64,000 bases of DNA from Streptomyces capillispiralis. Its GTDB lineage: Bacteria; Actinomycetota; Actinomycetes; Streptomycetales; Streptomycetaceae. The notes beneath the pieces are model-generated. The model saw only the letters and a list, made by a program, of their open reading frames with translations, ran no database searches and was not told the origin of the DNA. Location of the stretch: the NCBI RefSeq assembly GCF_007829875.1, contig NZ_VIWV01000002.1:161860-225859 (forward strand), written 5' to 3'. Of this stretch, positions 24,476-33,013 are shown piece by piece; the stretch's first letter is position 1, and every line of letters starts with the position of its first letter. Position numbers and translations under genes: made by a program.

Positions 24476-25992
24476 CAGTGCGTCCCCTCGTCGTGCCGGG
24501 CCGTCCGGGTGGGCGTCCAGCGGGTGTTGGTGTCGTGCAGGTGCCGCTCGGCGTCCGTGATGGCGACCCGGATCGGGATGCCCGGCCTGCCGCCCACCTT
24601 GATCAGGAACTTGCCGCGTCCCGGAGGCTCCTCGTGGTCACCGGCACTGGCCCAGCCCGGTGGGGACGACCACGAGGACACCAGGGAGATCTCCCGCTCG
24701 GACAGCCCCACGACCCGGCCCAGTTCTTCCATCTCGGTCCGGGGAAGTCCGGCGCACACCACCATTCCCGCGCGTTCCACGAAGCCGCGGGCCTTCGCCT
24801 TGTCGGCCTCGCTGCCGAGGGCCTCCGCGTCCTTGAGGGTGTGCGTGATCTTGGCGTCGGCCAGGCCCAGGGACCGGTTGAGGCGGGTGAGCGCGTCGAT
24901 GCGGTCGACGATGCCGGTCGCCGCCCGCAGCGGACGCCACAGTTCGTCCAGCACGGTGAAGTACCACCGGCGCGGCGCCAGCCCGGCGTCCGCCAGGGCG
25001 TGGGACGCGGCGACCGTTCCCAGCCCGTCGGACCAGGCGGCGAGCATCGCTGCGGCGGTGAGCTGGGTGTCGGACTCCCCGATGCGTGAGATGTCGATGC
25101 ACACGGCCGGGGCGGCCGGGTCGATGCGGGTGGAGGTGGCGGAGGCGAAGGTGCTGCCCAAGGGGCCGTCCAACAGGCCCACCAGTGACCGGTGCAGCGG
25201 GTCGACGGCGTCCCGGTAGCGTGCGGTCTCCCCGCGGTCGAGGGTGACGGCACGCACCCGGTCCGGCCCTTCCGCGAGGACGGCCACGAGGTCGGGCAGC
25301 AGGACGGGCCTGCCGCCGGACGTGCGTTCCCGCAGCAGGTGCAGGGCCGCCGACAGGACGGACTGCTCGTGGTCGTCCATCGGCCTGCCCCGCACGATCG
25401 TCACGAGCGCCGCGACCATGTTCAGCACACGGCCGTGCGCCTCGGCGAGCAGCGCCCGCCCGGCCTCGCCGCCGATCCGGGCCGCCGCCTGCCCCATGGC
25501 TCCGGGGTCGAGGACGTTGATGCCGCCGGTGCCGCGGCCGATCGAGATCACCTGGCCGCCCAGGGCGCGCACGGTGTCCGCGTAGTCCGGTTTGAGATCG
25601 CCGAGCACGAGTGGGACAACGCCCGTGGCGGCCAGACCGATCAGCATCCGGTTCACCAGGGTGGACTTGCCCAGACCCGGCATGCCCAGCATGAACAGCG
25701 AGGGGTTGGAGATGTAGCGGGCCCGGGTGAACCAGGACAGGGGGTCACCGCACACGGTGGCACCGGTCATCAGGTGCTGGCCGAGAGGCACCCCGGTCAT
25801 GGGCGCTCCCGATCCCGCGGCGAAGGGCCACAGGCCGCAGGCCTGCACCGTGGTGGCGCGCCACATCGTGGGCGGGCTCAGATATCCGACCTGCCCGCCG
25901 CCGCGTCCGCTCCAGCCGCGGACGGCGTGGGGCTGGGTGTTCCCGGCCGCCGCCCACGGCTGCTTCGGGTCGGAGCCGTTCTTGCGCGTCAC
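24475..25992 (-). CDS. VirB4-like ATPase of actinobacterial T4SS
   Basis: 505 residues, cytoplasmic RecA-type ATPase that powers T4SS assembly and transport. Walker A is MLGMPGLGKSTLVNR (about 101-115) followed by LVLGDLKPDYADTVRALGG, typical of VirB4/TraE-like proteins; the Walker B region is YFTVLDELWRPL; a late SWSSPPGW and GRGKFLIKVGGRPGIP complete the family pattern. The N-terminal VirB4 domain is missing here because it is supplied by the adjacent SCO6880-type protein. GTG 25992 overlaps the upstream stop (GTGA), and the gene is coupled to the VirD4-like gene on the other side. Confidence 0.9.
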   Translation of the reverse strand: MTRKNGSDPKQPWAAAGNTQPHAVRGWSGRGGGQVGYLSPPTMWRATTVQACGLWPFAAGSGAPMTGVPLGQHLMTGATVCGDPLSWFTRARYISNPSLFMLGMPGLGKSTLVNRMLIGLAATGVVPLVLGDLKPDYADTVRALGGQVISIGRGTGGINVLDPGAMGQAAARIGGEAGRALLAEAHGRVLNMVAALVTIVRGRPMDDHEQSVLSAALHLLRERTSGGRPVLLPDLVAVLAEGPDRVRAVTLDRGETARYRDAVDPLHRSLVGLLDGPLGSTFASATSTRIDPAAPAVCIDISRIGESDTQLTAAAMLAAWSDGLGTVAASHALADAGLAPRRWYFTVLDELWRPLRAATGIVDRIDALTRLNRSLGLADAKITHTLKDAEALGSEADKAKARGFVERAGMVVCAGLPRTEMEELGRVVGLSEREISLVSSWSSPPGWASAGDHEEPPGRGKFLIKVGGRPGIPIRVAITDAERHLHDTNTRWTPTRTARHDEGTH

Positions 25993-27485
25993 AGCGCCTC
26001 CTGCAGGTCGCGCGGGATCATCACGTACTCCCAGGGGAGAATCCCGAGGGGAAGGGTGCAGGTGAACGCGGCGGCCTGCATCCGGTCGGCCGGACGCATC
26101 GACACGCGTGCGCCGGCCTGGAGGTTGCGCAGGGTCACCGCCGCGTCGGGCAGTTGCTCCGCGGAGTCCACCGTGATGGTCGCCATCAACGAGAACTCCA
26201 CGAGGCCGGCGCCCGAGGCCTCCTCGGCCGCGGTCTGCTCGGTCGCCGCGATCTCCGAGGCGGCACGCGCCTGCACCATGCCGCGGCCGCTGCTCGCCAT
26301 GAACTGGGCCGCACGCCGGTCCGATTCCACGATGCGGGCCGACGTGGCGGGGTCGATGGGCCGGTAGATGAGGGCGATGCGCTTGCGGCGGGTGCCGGCG
26401 GCGGGCTCCAGCATGCCGCGCAGGACACCGGATCGGACGGTACCGCGCGGCGCCAGGGTGAGCTGCCACGTGCGGGAGACGCCGGAGTCGTGGTGGTAGG
26501 CCCCGACCGTCTCCACGGCGGCGGCCGGTCCCGCGTCCTCCCACTCCAGACCCGTGCCCCCTTGGCCGGTGCGGGCGTGCAGGACGTCGGACGCCACGGC
26601 GGGGTCGTAGGCGACGCGGGTGACTTCGGCGATGCGCTCCGCGGACAGCGGTGCGGCGGAACCGCCGCCCGCGCCGACGAGTCCGCTCAGGAGGCCGGGG
26701 ATGCGGATGGCGAGGTCGGCGATGATCTCCTCGACGGCGCGCTTGTTGCCGGGCGGCATGCGGTAGGTGAGCGTGATGTAGGTGTGCATCTCGGAGGAGG
26801 CGGCGGGGTAGGTGCGCACCACCTCCTCCATCACCGAACGGGCCAGCGGGGGCGCGTCGGGGGACACCCGGGGCAGGACCTCCAGCGCGAGCCGGGTTCC
26901 CGGGTCGGGGGCCGTCTCGACCACGACGGTCGCGCCCTTGAGGTCGGGTTCGTGGGCCAGCCGTGCCAGCCAGTCCCCCCAGGACGCCACCCACACGTCG
27001 ACCTGGTCCGGGTCGACCAGGGAACCGCCGTCCGGCTCGCATCCCAGCACGATGCTGTACATGTTGCGGCCGTTGTGGTGGATGACGCCGAACGGCCTGC
27101 CGTATGCGTCGTGGCCCTCCGACACCGTCACCCTGCTGAGCAGTCCGGGCGGCCGGAACCGGCCTCCGGGGCGCTGGGACAGGGGTCCGGAGACGTAGAT
27201 GTGCGAGCCCTTCGACCTGCGTCGCCTCCATCCCACCCGCACGGCCAGCAGCTGGTAGAGGTTGCGGCCGTCCTGGGTGCGCACGACCAGGGGGGTCAGG
27301 GCCATCGCGACCGGCACCGCGACCACCACGGCGGCGACCAGTGAGATCAGGGAGAACAGCAGGGTGAGCACCAGCCCGCCGAACACACCGACGGTGCCGA
27401 GCATGCCGAACGGGCCGAGTCCGGGCCGGCGGGGCCGGCGCCAGTTGCCATAGGTCGGGTGCGTCACTGAGGGGTGTGCTGTCAC
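25989..27485 (-). CDS. SCO6880 family T4SS protein (PrgI/VirB3 plus VirB4 N-domain)
   Basis: 498 residues. Begins PTYGNWRRPRRPGLGPFG, then two close transmembrane segments (about 26-65, LVLTLLFSLISLVAAVVVAV) as in PrgI/VirB3, a basic region RVGWRRRRSKGSH, and a long soluble part as in SCO6880 proteins (for example EMHTYITLTYRMPPG and the final ILPWEYVMIPRDLQEAL). This family stands in for VirB3 and the N-terminal half of VirB4 in actinobacteria. It is coupled by overlap to the ATPase gene and follows the TrbL-like gene by 54 bp. ATG start at 27485. Confidence 0.9.
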   Translation of the reverse strand: MTAHPSVTHPTYGNWRRPRRPGLGPFGMLGTVGVFGGLVLTLLFSLISLVAAVVVAVPVAMALTPLVVRTQDGRNLYQLLAVRVGWRRRRSKGSHIYVSGPLSQRPGGRFRPPGLLSRVTVSEGHDAYGRPFGVIHHNGRNMYSIVLGCEPDGGSLVDPDQVDVWVASWGDWLARLAHEPDLKGATVVVETAPDPGTRLALEVLPRVSPDAPPLARSVMEEVVRTYPAASSEMHTYITLTYRMPPGNKRAVEEIIADLAIRIPGLLSGLVGAGGGSAAPLSAERIAEVTRVAYDPAVASDVLHARTGQGGTGLEWEDAGPAAAVETVGAYHHDSGVSRTWQLTLAPRGTVRSGVLRGMLEPAAGTRRKRIALIYRPIDPATSARIVESDRRAAQFMASSGRGMVQARAASEIAATEQTAAEEASGAGLVEFSLMATITVDSAEQLPDAAVTLRNLQAGARVSMRPADRMQAAAFTCTLPLGILPWEYVMIPRDLQEAL

Positions 27486-27539
27486 GTGGGTTCCTCTTCG
27501 GGGAGGACCGCCGGCGCCGGGCGCCGGCGGCCGTCTGGT

Positions 27540-28760
27540 CTAACGGTTGTGTCCTGCGGCGCCGTCGGAGCCGTCCAGTGAGTGCGCCGTCGCTTTCATG
27601 GCGCCCTTGGCCACCGTCGCCGCCGCGCCGAGAGCCGCGGCGCCCACGGCGGCGCCCGGCGCGGAACCGCCGCCGCCCCCACCGCCCGCACCGGACGGCC
27701 CGGCCGGGGCCTGACCGCCGCCGCCCGGACGGCCGCCGTCGGCCGCTGCCGCGGCCTGCTTGCCGACCGCGCCGACGGCACCCGCCACCGCCGCGGGCGG
27801 CGAGGAGGGTGAACTCGGCGCTCCGGACGCTCCGGACGCCCCCGACGCACCGGCGCCCATGCCGCCCGACAGGCCCGGCATGAGCGAACGCGCTCCACTG
27901 GCGATCGCTCCGGGCGCCGCCATCGCCGCGGCCCCCATGGGGTTGCTGGTGCCGAGTGCGGCCGTCGCCGGGACGACCAGCTTGAGCAGGGCCGGGAGCG
28001 CGATTGCCGACAGCAGCATCACGCCGATGCCGGCGATCCGCGTGTGGACGTCGCTGGTCCCGGTGTCCGCCGTCATCGTCGATCCGGCGTAGATCACCAG
28101 CGCCGCCGCCGGCTTGTACAGCAGCCAGGCGACCAGCCAGCCGATGTGCTTGCGCCACCAGCCGCTGCCCCAGTCGGTCATCGACGCGGCCGCCGCCAGG
28201 GGCAGTGTTCCGAGCAGGAGCACCATGACACCGAGCCGGATGTAGAGCAGCAGGGTGTGGACGATCGCCGCCACCAGCAGCAGCAGCGCGACGATCAGCA
28301 GCAGGAACTTCTCCAGGCCCCCGTTGCTGCCGCACGCGATGCTGCTGAGCTGTTCCTGGGCTCCCACCGCGAAGAGGTGGTCCGCGTACCGGTCGGAGAG
28401 ACTGGCGAGCGCCGTGACGACCGCGGTGCCCGCACCCGCCACCAGGATCACGCGCGCGAGACCGCGCAGAGCGGTGAAGCCTGCCTCGCCCCTGCGTTCC
28501 ATCGCCATACGGACGGCTGCGACGATCAGTGAGGCGATGGCCGCGTACACGACGACCCATTGGGTCTGGGCGCTGACGCTCTCGGCGGAGTCGTCGCTGG
28601 AGATGGTGGGGATCTTCTCGATCAGAGCGCCGTACACGTTGATCGCGGCGGCCATGATGAGACGCGCGATCAGTTCGACGATCTTTCCGATGGGATCGGC
28701 GAGGAACTGGAAGAAGCCGACCACCGGGTTCGGGTCGGTGGGGGAGACGATGCACGCCAT
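27540..28760 (-). CDS. TrbL/VirB6-like channel membrane protein
   Basis: 406 residues. Starts with a re-entrant, hydrophobic region (FFQFLADPIGKIVELIARLI), then about six transmembrane helices up to residue 285, including FLLLIVALLLLVAAIVHTLL, and the conserved loop WGSGWWRKHIGWLVAWLLYKP seen in actinobacterial TrbL-like proteins. The last 110 residues are Gly/Ala/Ser/Pro-rich, probably cytoplasmic and disordered. It is expected to form the inner-membrane pore of the T4SS. The ATG is preceded by the VirB8-like gene, whose stop ends one base upstream. Confidence 0.88.
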   Translation of the reverse strand: MACIVSPTDPNPVVGFFQFLADPIGKIVELIARLIMAAAINVYGALIEKIPTISSDDSAESVSAQTQWVVVYAAIASLIVAAVRMAMERRGEAGFTALRGLARVILVAGAGTAVVTALASLSDRYADHLFAVGAQEQLSSIACGSNGGLEKFLLLIVALLLLVAAIVHTLLLYIRLGVMVLLLGTLPLAAAASMTDWGSGWWRKHIGWLVAWLLYKPAAALVIYAGSTMTADTGTSDVHTRIAGIGVMLLSAIALPALLKLVVPATAALGTSNPMGAAAMAAPGAIASGARSLMPGLSGGMGAGASGASGASGAPSSPSSPPAAVAGAVGAVGKQAAAAADGGRPGGGGQAPAGPSGAGGGGGGGSAPGAAVGAAALGAAATVAKGAMKATAHSLDGSDGAAGHNR

Positions 28761-28761
28761 G

Positions 28762-29547
28762 TCAGAGTCTCCACAGCTCGAATGACCCGCCGTTGGCGGT
28801 GGGGGCGAGGTCCGAGAACAGCGAACCGTCCGGCTGTGCGACGGCCTTCCAGTCGCCGTCGTGCCACCGGAGGACGACCTCCGTCGAATACAGGGACGTC
28901 CCCCCGCCGGCCCGCAGGAGCAGCCGCACCCTGGCCTCCGTGGGGGAGTAGTCGTTCACCGCGTAACCGGCGTACGAGGAACGGGGGCCGTCACCGGCCC
29001 TCCGGCCGTCGGCGGCCGAGCGCAGGGAGACGAGGAAGTCCCGGGACCGGCCGGGCACCACCTGTTCCTCCACCACTGACCGCCAGGCCCCGCCCGACAT
29101 CTGCGTGGGGATGACGTGGGCGGCCATTACCGCGCCCATCGGCGTGCGGGCGAAGCACCACCACACCGGCCCGCCGGCCAGCGTGGGCCCGGCGGAGGCA
29201 CTGGTCGGCACGCTGTCCCCGGCCAGCTGCCGCCAGCTCACGTCGCGCGGAGGCGCCCCCGGCAGCTTCGTCGCGGTGTCGTCGGTACGGCAGCCGTCGC
29301 GTCGGACGGGACCGGCGCCGCCCCCTGCACCCGCGGCCCGTACCAGGGGCTGGGAGCTTCCCAGATCGACGCTCTCCCCCCGGGCCGGGGCGCCCGCCCC
29401 GCCGGAGAACGCGGCGAGAACCGCCCCGACGACGGCCAGCGCCAGGAACGCCGCGGCCGCCTGCCAGCCGCGCTGCTGCCAGTACGGTCCCTTGACGGGC
29501 TCCGGCGCCTTCGACGCGGCCCTGCTTCGTGCGGTGGATCCCGGCAT
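28762..29547 (-). CDS. VirB8/TcpC-like bitopic T4SS protein
   Basis: 261 residues: basic cytoplasmic N-terminus, one transmembrane helix (about residues 30-48, AAAAFLALAVVGAVLAAF), then an external domain with an NTF2-like, VirB8-type strand pattern, notably SSYAGYAVNDYSPTEARVRL, YSTEVVLRWHDGDWKAV and the C-terminal GGSFELWRL. Two cysteines (CRTDD, WWCFART) may form a disulfide. VirB8-like proteins scaffold the channel in the membrane or wall zone. Assignment rests on topology, order of genes and terminal motif rather than strong identity. Confidence 0.75.
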   Translation of the reverse strand: MPGSTARSRAASKAPEPVKGPYWQQRGWQAAAAFLALAVVGAVLAAFSGGAGAPARGESVDLGSSQPLVRAAGAGGGAGPVRRDGCRTDDTATKLPGAPPRDVSWRQLAGDSVPTSASAGPTLAGGPVWWCFARTPMGAVMAAHVIPTQMSGGAWRSVVEEQVVPGRSRDFLVSLRSAADGRRAGDGPRSSYAGYAVNDYSPTEARVRLLLRAGGGTSLYSTEVVLRWHDGDWKAVAQPDGSLFSDLAPTANGGSFELWRL

Positions 29548-29567
29548 CAGTATCAGCCCCGGCCCAC

Positions 29568-29843
29568 TCAGAACATGAAGGTGATCAGTGGTCCGGCGGC
29601 GGCGACCAGTGCCGAACCGACCAGTACCATCCCCAGACGGCTCATGTGCTCGGAGCTTTCGCCGCGCCGCATCGACACCGCCATCATGGCCCCGGTGATC
29701 AGGATGCCGGCGACGCCCGCCGCCGTACCCGCCCAGGCCGCGATGCCCAGGACCACTCCGACCTTGTCGATGAGCGTGTCGGGAGCCTGCCGGGTCACTG
29801 TCGGCACCGGAGCGGCGACGAGGACCGTGTGTATCACTGACAT
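29568..29843 (-). CDS. Pilin-sized T4SS membrane protein (DUF6112/VirB2-like) 1
   Basis: 91 residues with two transmembrane helices (about 30-55 and 70-90) separated by a short basic loop, MRRGESSEHMSRL. The layout is that of VirB2/TrbC pilins and of small DUF6112-type proteins found in the same place in other actinobacterial T4SS loci. It is clearly paralogous to the next gene: both share TAAGV(A/F)GIL and ASAGPL/AAAGPL segments. Short spacing to its neighbours indicates one operon. Confidence 0.8.
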   Translation of the reverse strand: MSVIHTVLVAAPVPTVTRQAPDTLIDKVGVVLGIAAWAGTAAGVAGILITGAMMAVSMRRGESSEHMSRLGMVLVGSALVAAAGPLITFMF

Positions 29844-29871
29844 TGTTCTTCCTTGCGTGTGAATGGGCCGT

Positions 29872-30120
29872 TCAGAGGGTCAGAGATCCGAGGGCCTGGA
29901 CGAGAGGGCCCGCGGAAGCGGCGAGGACGCACGCGATCATGACGATGGTCAGACCTCGCAGGTGTTCCGCCTTCTCTCCGGGGACTCCGTGCCGCAACTG
30001 GAGCGACATCAGAATCCCGACCGTGAGAATGCCGAAGACGCCGGCTGCCGTGGCGCACCAGGCGAGCACTCCGAGGAGAAAGCCTGCTTCGGGCCCCGGA
30101 TCGAAAGCCGCCAATGTCAT
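29872..30120 (-). CDS. Pilin-sized T4SS membrane protein (DUF6112/VirB2-like) 2
   Basis: 82 residues, two transmembrane helices with loop LRHGVPGEKAEHLRGL. Paralogue of the 91-residue neighbour (TAAGVFGILTVGILMS against TAAGVAGILITGAMMA). The tandem pair may build a mixed pilus or pore, or be the product of a simple duplication. ATG 30120. Confidence 0.8.
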   Translation of the reverse strand: MTLAAFDPGPEAGFLLGVLAWCATAAGVFGILTVGILMSLQLRHGVPGEKAEHLRGLTIVMIACVLAASAGPLVQALGSLTL

Positions 30121-30160
30121 TCAGTACCGTCCGACGGAGGAGAAGGAGGAATGCGGGGAT

Positions 30161-30793
30161 TCATGCGGGAGGGCCTATGAGGTCGGCGAGCGCCAGCACT
30201 TCCCTGGGCGGCTGACCGGGTCTCGTTCCCAGGCGCCAGGCAGGAACCCAGGGCACCCGGTGCACGGTGGCCACCGAGCCGAGCACCCGTACACGACGCG
30301 CGAGTTCGGCGGGCAGCCGGCCCGGGGCGTCCGCGACGAGGACGACCGCGGCCGCCTCCGCGGCCGGTGCGGGCGCCGCGGTGCGAAGGGCGTCGAGGAC
30401 GCTCGAGGCCGCCTGGATACCGGAGGCATGGGTGCGTGCGACCACGATCATGCGGGCGGGTTCTCCGCGTGCGGGATCGGGCCAGCGCACTCCCACGTCG
30501 GCGCCTCCGAGCAGCCTGGCCAGGGTCGTGCAGCCCGCTCCCCCGTGCGCGCCGACCCAGCTGACGGCCGCGCCAGGAAACCGCGTGGCGGACGGCAGCC
30601 GAGCCGGCTCCGCCCCGGCGGGCGCGGCGGAGGGGTCGCCCGGGCGAACGGAGGGCCGTGCGGCGGGTGCCGGGCCGTCGGAGGGGGCGGGAACGACGGA
30701 TTGCTCTTCCATCGGCCCCCGGACCCACGACATGGGGCCCCTCTTCCCGGACACGGCAGCCATCTCTGGCCCTCCCTCTGGACTGTCGGACAC
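30161..30793 (-). CDS. P-loop-like T4SS-associated protein (DUF6668 type)
   Basis: 210 residues. A Pro/Ala-rich N-terminus of about 70 residues is followed by AVSWVGAHGGAGCTTLARLLGG, a ParA/FtsK-like P-loop in which the Lys of GKT is replaced by Cys (GGAGCTT), then strands MIVVARTHASG and AAVVLVADAPGRLP and a conserved C-terminal VPWVPAWR. Without the Walker Lys, ATP hydrolysis is doubtful. Such proteins lie at the upstream end of actinobacterial T4SS operons. The GTG at 30793 is uncertain; internal ATGs at residues 11 and 28 are alternatives. First gene of the leftward operon. Confidence 0.72.
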   Translation of the reverse strand: MSDSPEGGPEMAAVSGKRGPMSWVRGPMEEQSVVPAPSDGPAPAARPSVRPGDPSAAPAGAEPARLPSATRFPGAAVSWVGAHGGAGCTTLARLLGGADVGVRWPDPARGEPARMIVVARTHASGIQAASSVLDALRTAAPAPAAEAAAVVLVADAPGRLPAELARRVRVLGSVATVHRVPWVPAWRLGTRPGQPPREVLALADLIGPPA

Positions 30794-30977
30794 TGCGGGT
30801 GAACTGGCCCGCCCTGGCAGCCGTTTCCCGAGTGAAGCGTGAGCCGCTGCCTACGAACTGGCTTACGGGGGGTGCGCCGACGGGGTTCACGAGGAATCCG
30901 ACGACCGGCGCCGCTCCTCGAACCGGGCGGTACGGGCCGCGATCCGCCACGATCTCCCAACCCCCGGAAGGTGCCGG

Positions 30978-32279
30978 ATGAAGATCAGGAAGAAACAGGA
31001 AGGACTGCCTTCCCAGGACGACGGCGCGGCGGCGGACGCCGGAATGGACGTCTCCGTCATCCTGCTGCCGTCGGGTGTGCCCTTCATCAACGGCAACCGC
31101 GTGCCCGTGCCGGAGGGCAGGGAGCCGGAGGAGATGGTGCTCGACACCCTGTACGAACTGGCGCGGACCCACGGTGCCCCCGTGAGGGCGCAGATCGACA
31201 ACAGGCAGGAGCGCTACACCGCGGTCGTGCAGATCGCCTCCGACGGCTCCAGCCGCCTGCTCGCGCACTCGGGAGCACCGGAGCAGACCGCGGATCCGTC
31301 CGTCGCGGCGGACGCCCCACCTGCGACCGGCGCTCCGGACTCACCCGTCACACCGGCTCACCAGGCACCTTCGCCCGAGGCCGCCGCCCCGCCGCCCGCA
31401 GTGGCGGACGCCCCGGAGCCGAACTCGCGGCCCGGGCGTCCGGCGCCGCCGTCCGGGACGGAGGCGGAGCACGGACAGGCGTGGCCGCAGACCGGCACCG
31501 CCGGCCAGGCGGACGACGGATCCGTTCCCCGGACCGCCCCTGCCCCGCCCGCACATGAACCCCGGCCCGGCTCCGGGCCGGCACCGTTCCCCACCGGGCC
31601 GGAACGGACACCGGAGGCCGGGAACGGGCATGCCGCCGCCGGACCGGCGCCGGACCGGCGACGGACCGCGCCGGCCGACCGCGCCGCGACGGACCCGAAG
31701 TCCTCCGACGCGCCCGCGGGCCGGACGGAACCGGCCGGATCGCAAGTGCCGCGGGGAGCAGTCGCAGAGGAGGAAGGAAAGGAGGAATCAGCCGTACCCG
31801 CCGGGGGGCACCGGGAGGCGGTCTCCGGCGACACCGCCCTCGGCGAGATGTTCGCTCTCGTCAACGAGGCGATCGCCCGCAATGACGTCGCGGAAGCCCA
31901 CGCGGTCAGTGTGCGGCTGCGGGAGATGTCGGAGCGCGCGTATCGGCGCCGGCATCCGGACCTCTGGACGGTCATCGGGCTGGAGGCGTACACGGCCCTG
32001 CTGGCCCGTCACTTCCTGCGTGCCATGGCCCTGTCCCTGGAACTCGCGGACATGAGGCGCGAGGCGGCGGACCCCGCTGCGTGGCAGGACCTCTGGCAGG
32101 CCGCCCTGGCCTGGGACGGCCTGGAGGACCGCCGTGCGGCTACGGCGCTGGGCCGGACGTTCGTCGCGCTGTGGGCACGTCTCGCCGCCGACGGCCCCGC
32201 GCCCCCGGAGCTCGCGCATCTGCTGGAACGGGTCCGGCGGAACATCCACGCCTGCCTGTGGGGCCAGACGCCGCAGTGA
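30978..32279 (+). CDS. Orphan T4SS-neighbour protein, Pro-rich centre and helical C-domain
   Basis: 433 residues. Residues 20-100 look folded (MDVSVILLPSGVPFINGNRV, VLDTLYELARTHGAPVRAQI, RYTAVVQIASDGSSRLL), a 170-residue Pro/Ala/Gly linker follows, then an all-helical C-terminal domain of TPR-like spacing (GEMFALVNEAIARNDVAEAH, LEAYTALLARHFLRAMALS). The only rightward gene inside the module bounded by the 742-bp inverted repeats; it is divergent from the T4SS operon. ATG 30978 has GGAAGG upstream. Proteins of this kind accompany actinobacterial T4SS loci; function unknown. Confidence 0.72.
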   Translation: MKIRKKQEGLPSQDDGAAADAGMDVSVILLPSGVPFINGNRVPVPEGREPEEMVLDTLYELARTHGAPVRAQIDNRQERYTAVVQIASDGSSRLLAHSGAPEQTADPSVAADAPPATGAPDSPVTPAHQAPSPEAAAPPPAVADAPEPNSRPGRPAPPSGTEAEHGQAWPQTGTAGQADDGSVPRTAPAPPAHEPRPGSGPAPFPTGPERTPEAGNGHAAAGPAPDRRRTAPADRAATDPKSSDAPAGRTEPAGSQVPRGAVAEEEGKEESAVPAGGHREAVSGDTALGEMFALVNEAIARNDVAEAHAVSVRLREMSERAYRRRHPDLWTVIGLEAYTALLARHFLRAMALSLELADMRREAADPAAWQDLWQAALAWDGLEDRRAATALGRTFVALWARLAADGPAPPELAHLLERVRRNIHACLWGQTPQ

Positions 32280-32496
32280 CAGCCGTGCGCGGACGGCCTG
32301 TTGCCTGGGGGAGCCAGGCGCCCGGCTCATCGTGGTGAGGCGTCGGACGGCACCGGTGTCGTGTGCCCGCGCTCGGCGGGCGGGCGTCTTCCGTCCGGCG
32401 CCCACCCGCCGAGCTGTTCCCGCCGAGGCCGGCGGGTCGGGTGACAGCGGCCTCGTGCCGGGCACGACGGGACCGCGGCACGTCGCGTCGAAGGCG

Positions 32497-32829
32497 CTAA
32501 CGCCCGGAGGCCCGGGCAGGCGCGGTTGTCCCTCGATCGTTCTGCGAAGGGGTGTGGGCCGGAACTCCTGTGGCCGGCGTGCTGGTGTGCCCCTGCTGCG
32601 GCGTCCCGGGCACAGCACCCGGTACTGCCTGCAGTGCCGCCGCACGCACGCTGTCGGTCACCACTTCGTCGTAGGAAGGGAGCCTGGAACCGCCCACGGG
32701 CGCGAATCCGGAGTCGATGACCTCCCGGCGTACGCGTTCGATCTCGGCGTTCTGCTCCGCGAGCGCGGCCTGCTGGTGCCGGGAAGCCTGCGGCACATAG
32801 ATCGGTAGGGGCTCGTTCCGGTTCGGCAT
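32497..32829 (-). CDS. Small orphan protein with disordered tail
   Basis: 110 residues. A helical N-terminal half (QQAALAEQNAEIERVRREVI, then SRLPSYDEVVTDSVRAAALQ) is followed by a Thr/Pro/Gly-rich tail ending TAPARASGR. No known family. ATG 32829 is well supported by GAAGGACGAG just upstream. It is the first leftward gene inside the right inverted-repeat boundary and resembles other tail-bearing orphan proteins of this window. Confidence 0.6.
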   Translation of the reverse strand: MPNRNEPLPIYVPQASRHQQAALAEQNAEIERVRREVIDSGFAPVGGSRLPSYDEVVTDSVRAAALQAVPGAVPGTPQQGHTSTPATGVPAHTPSQNDRGTTAPARASGR

Positions 32830-33013
32830 GTGAACTCGTCCTTCGGTGATGTGCAGATCATGGAGCATGGGCTGAGAGGGCGATTCCGCCCGCCGCCTGC
32901 TGGACGTCGTGCGCGTGCCCAGGATGGCCCCGGGGCCGTTAACCCTTCCTTGCCGATCCCGACCGACGAGTTCTGTATCCAGCCGGACGAGCCCGGCTTC
33001 CGTGACTGGTCCC

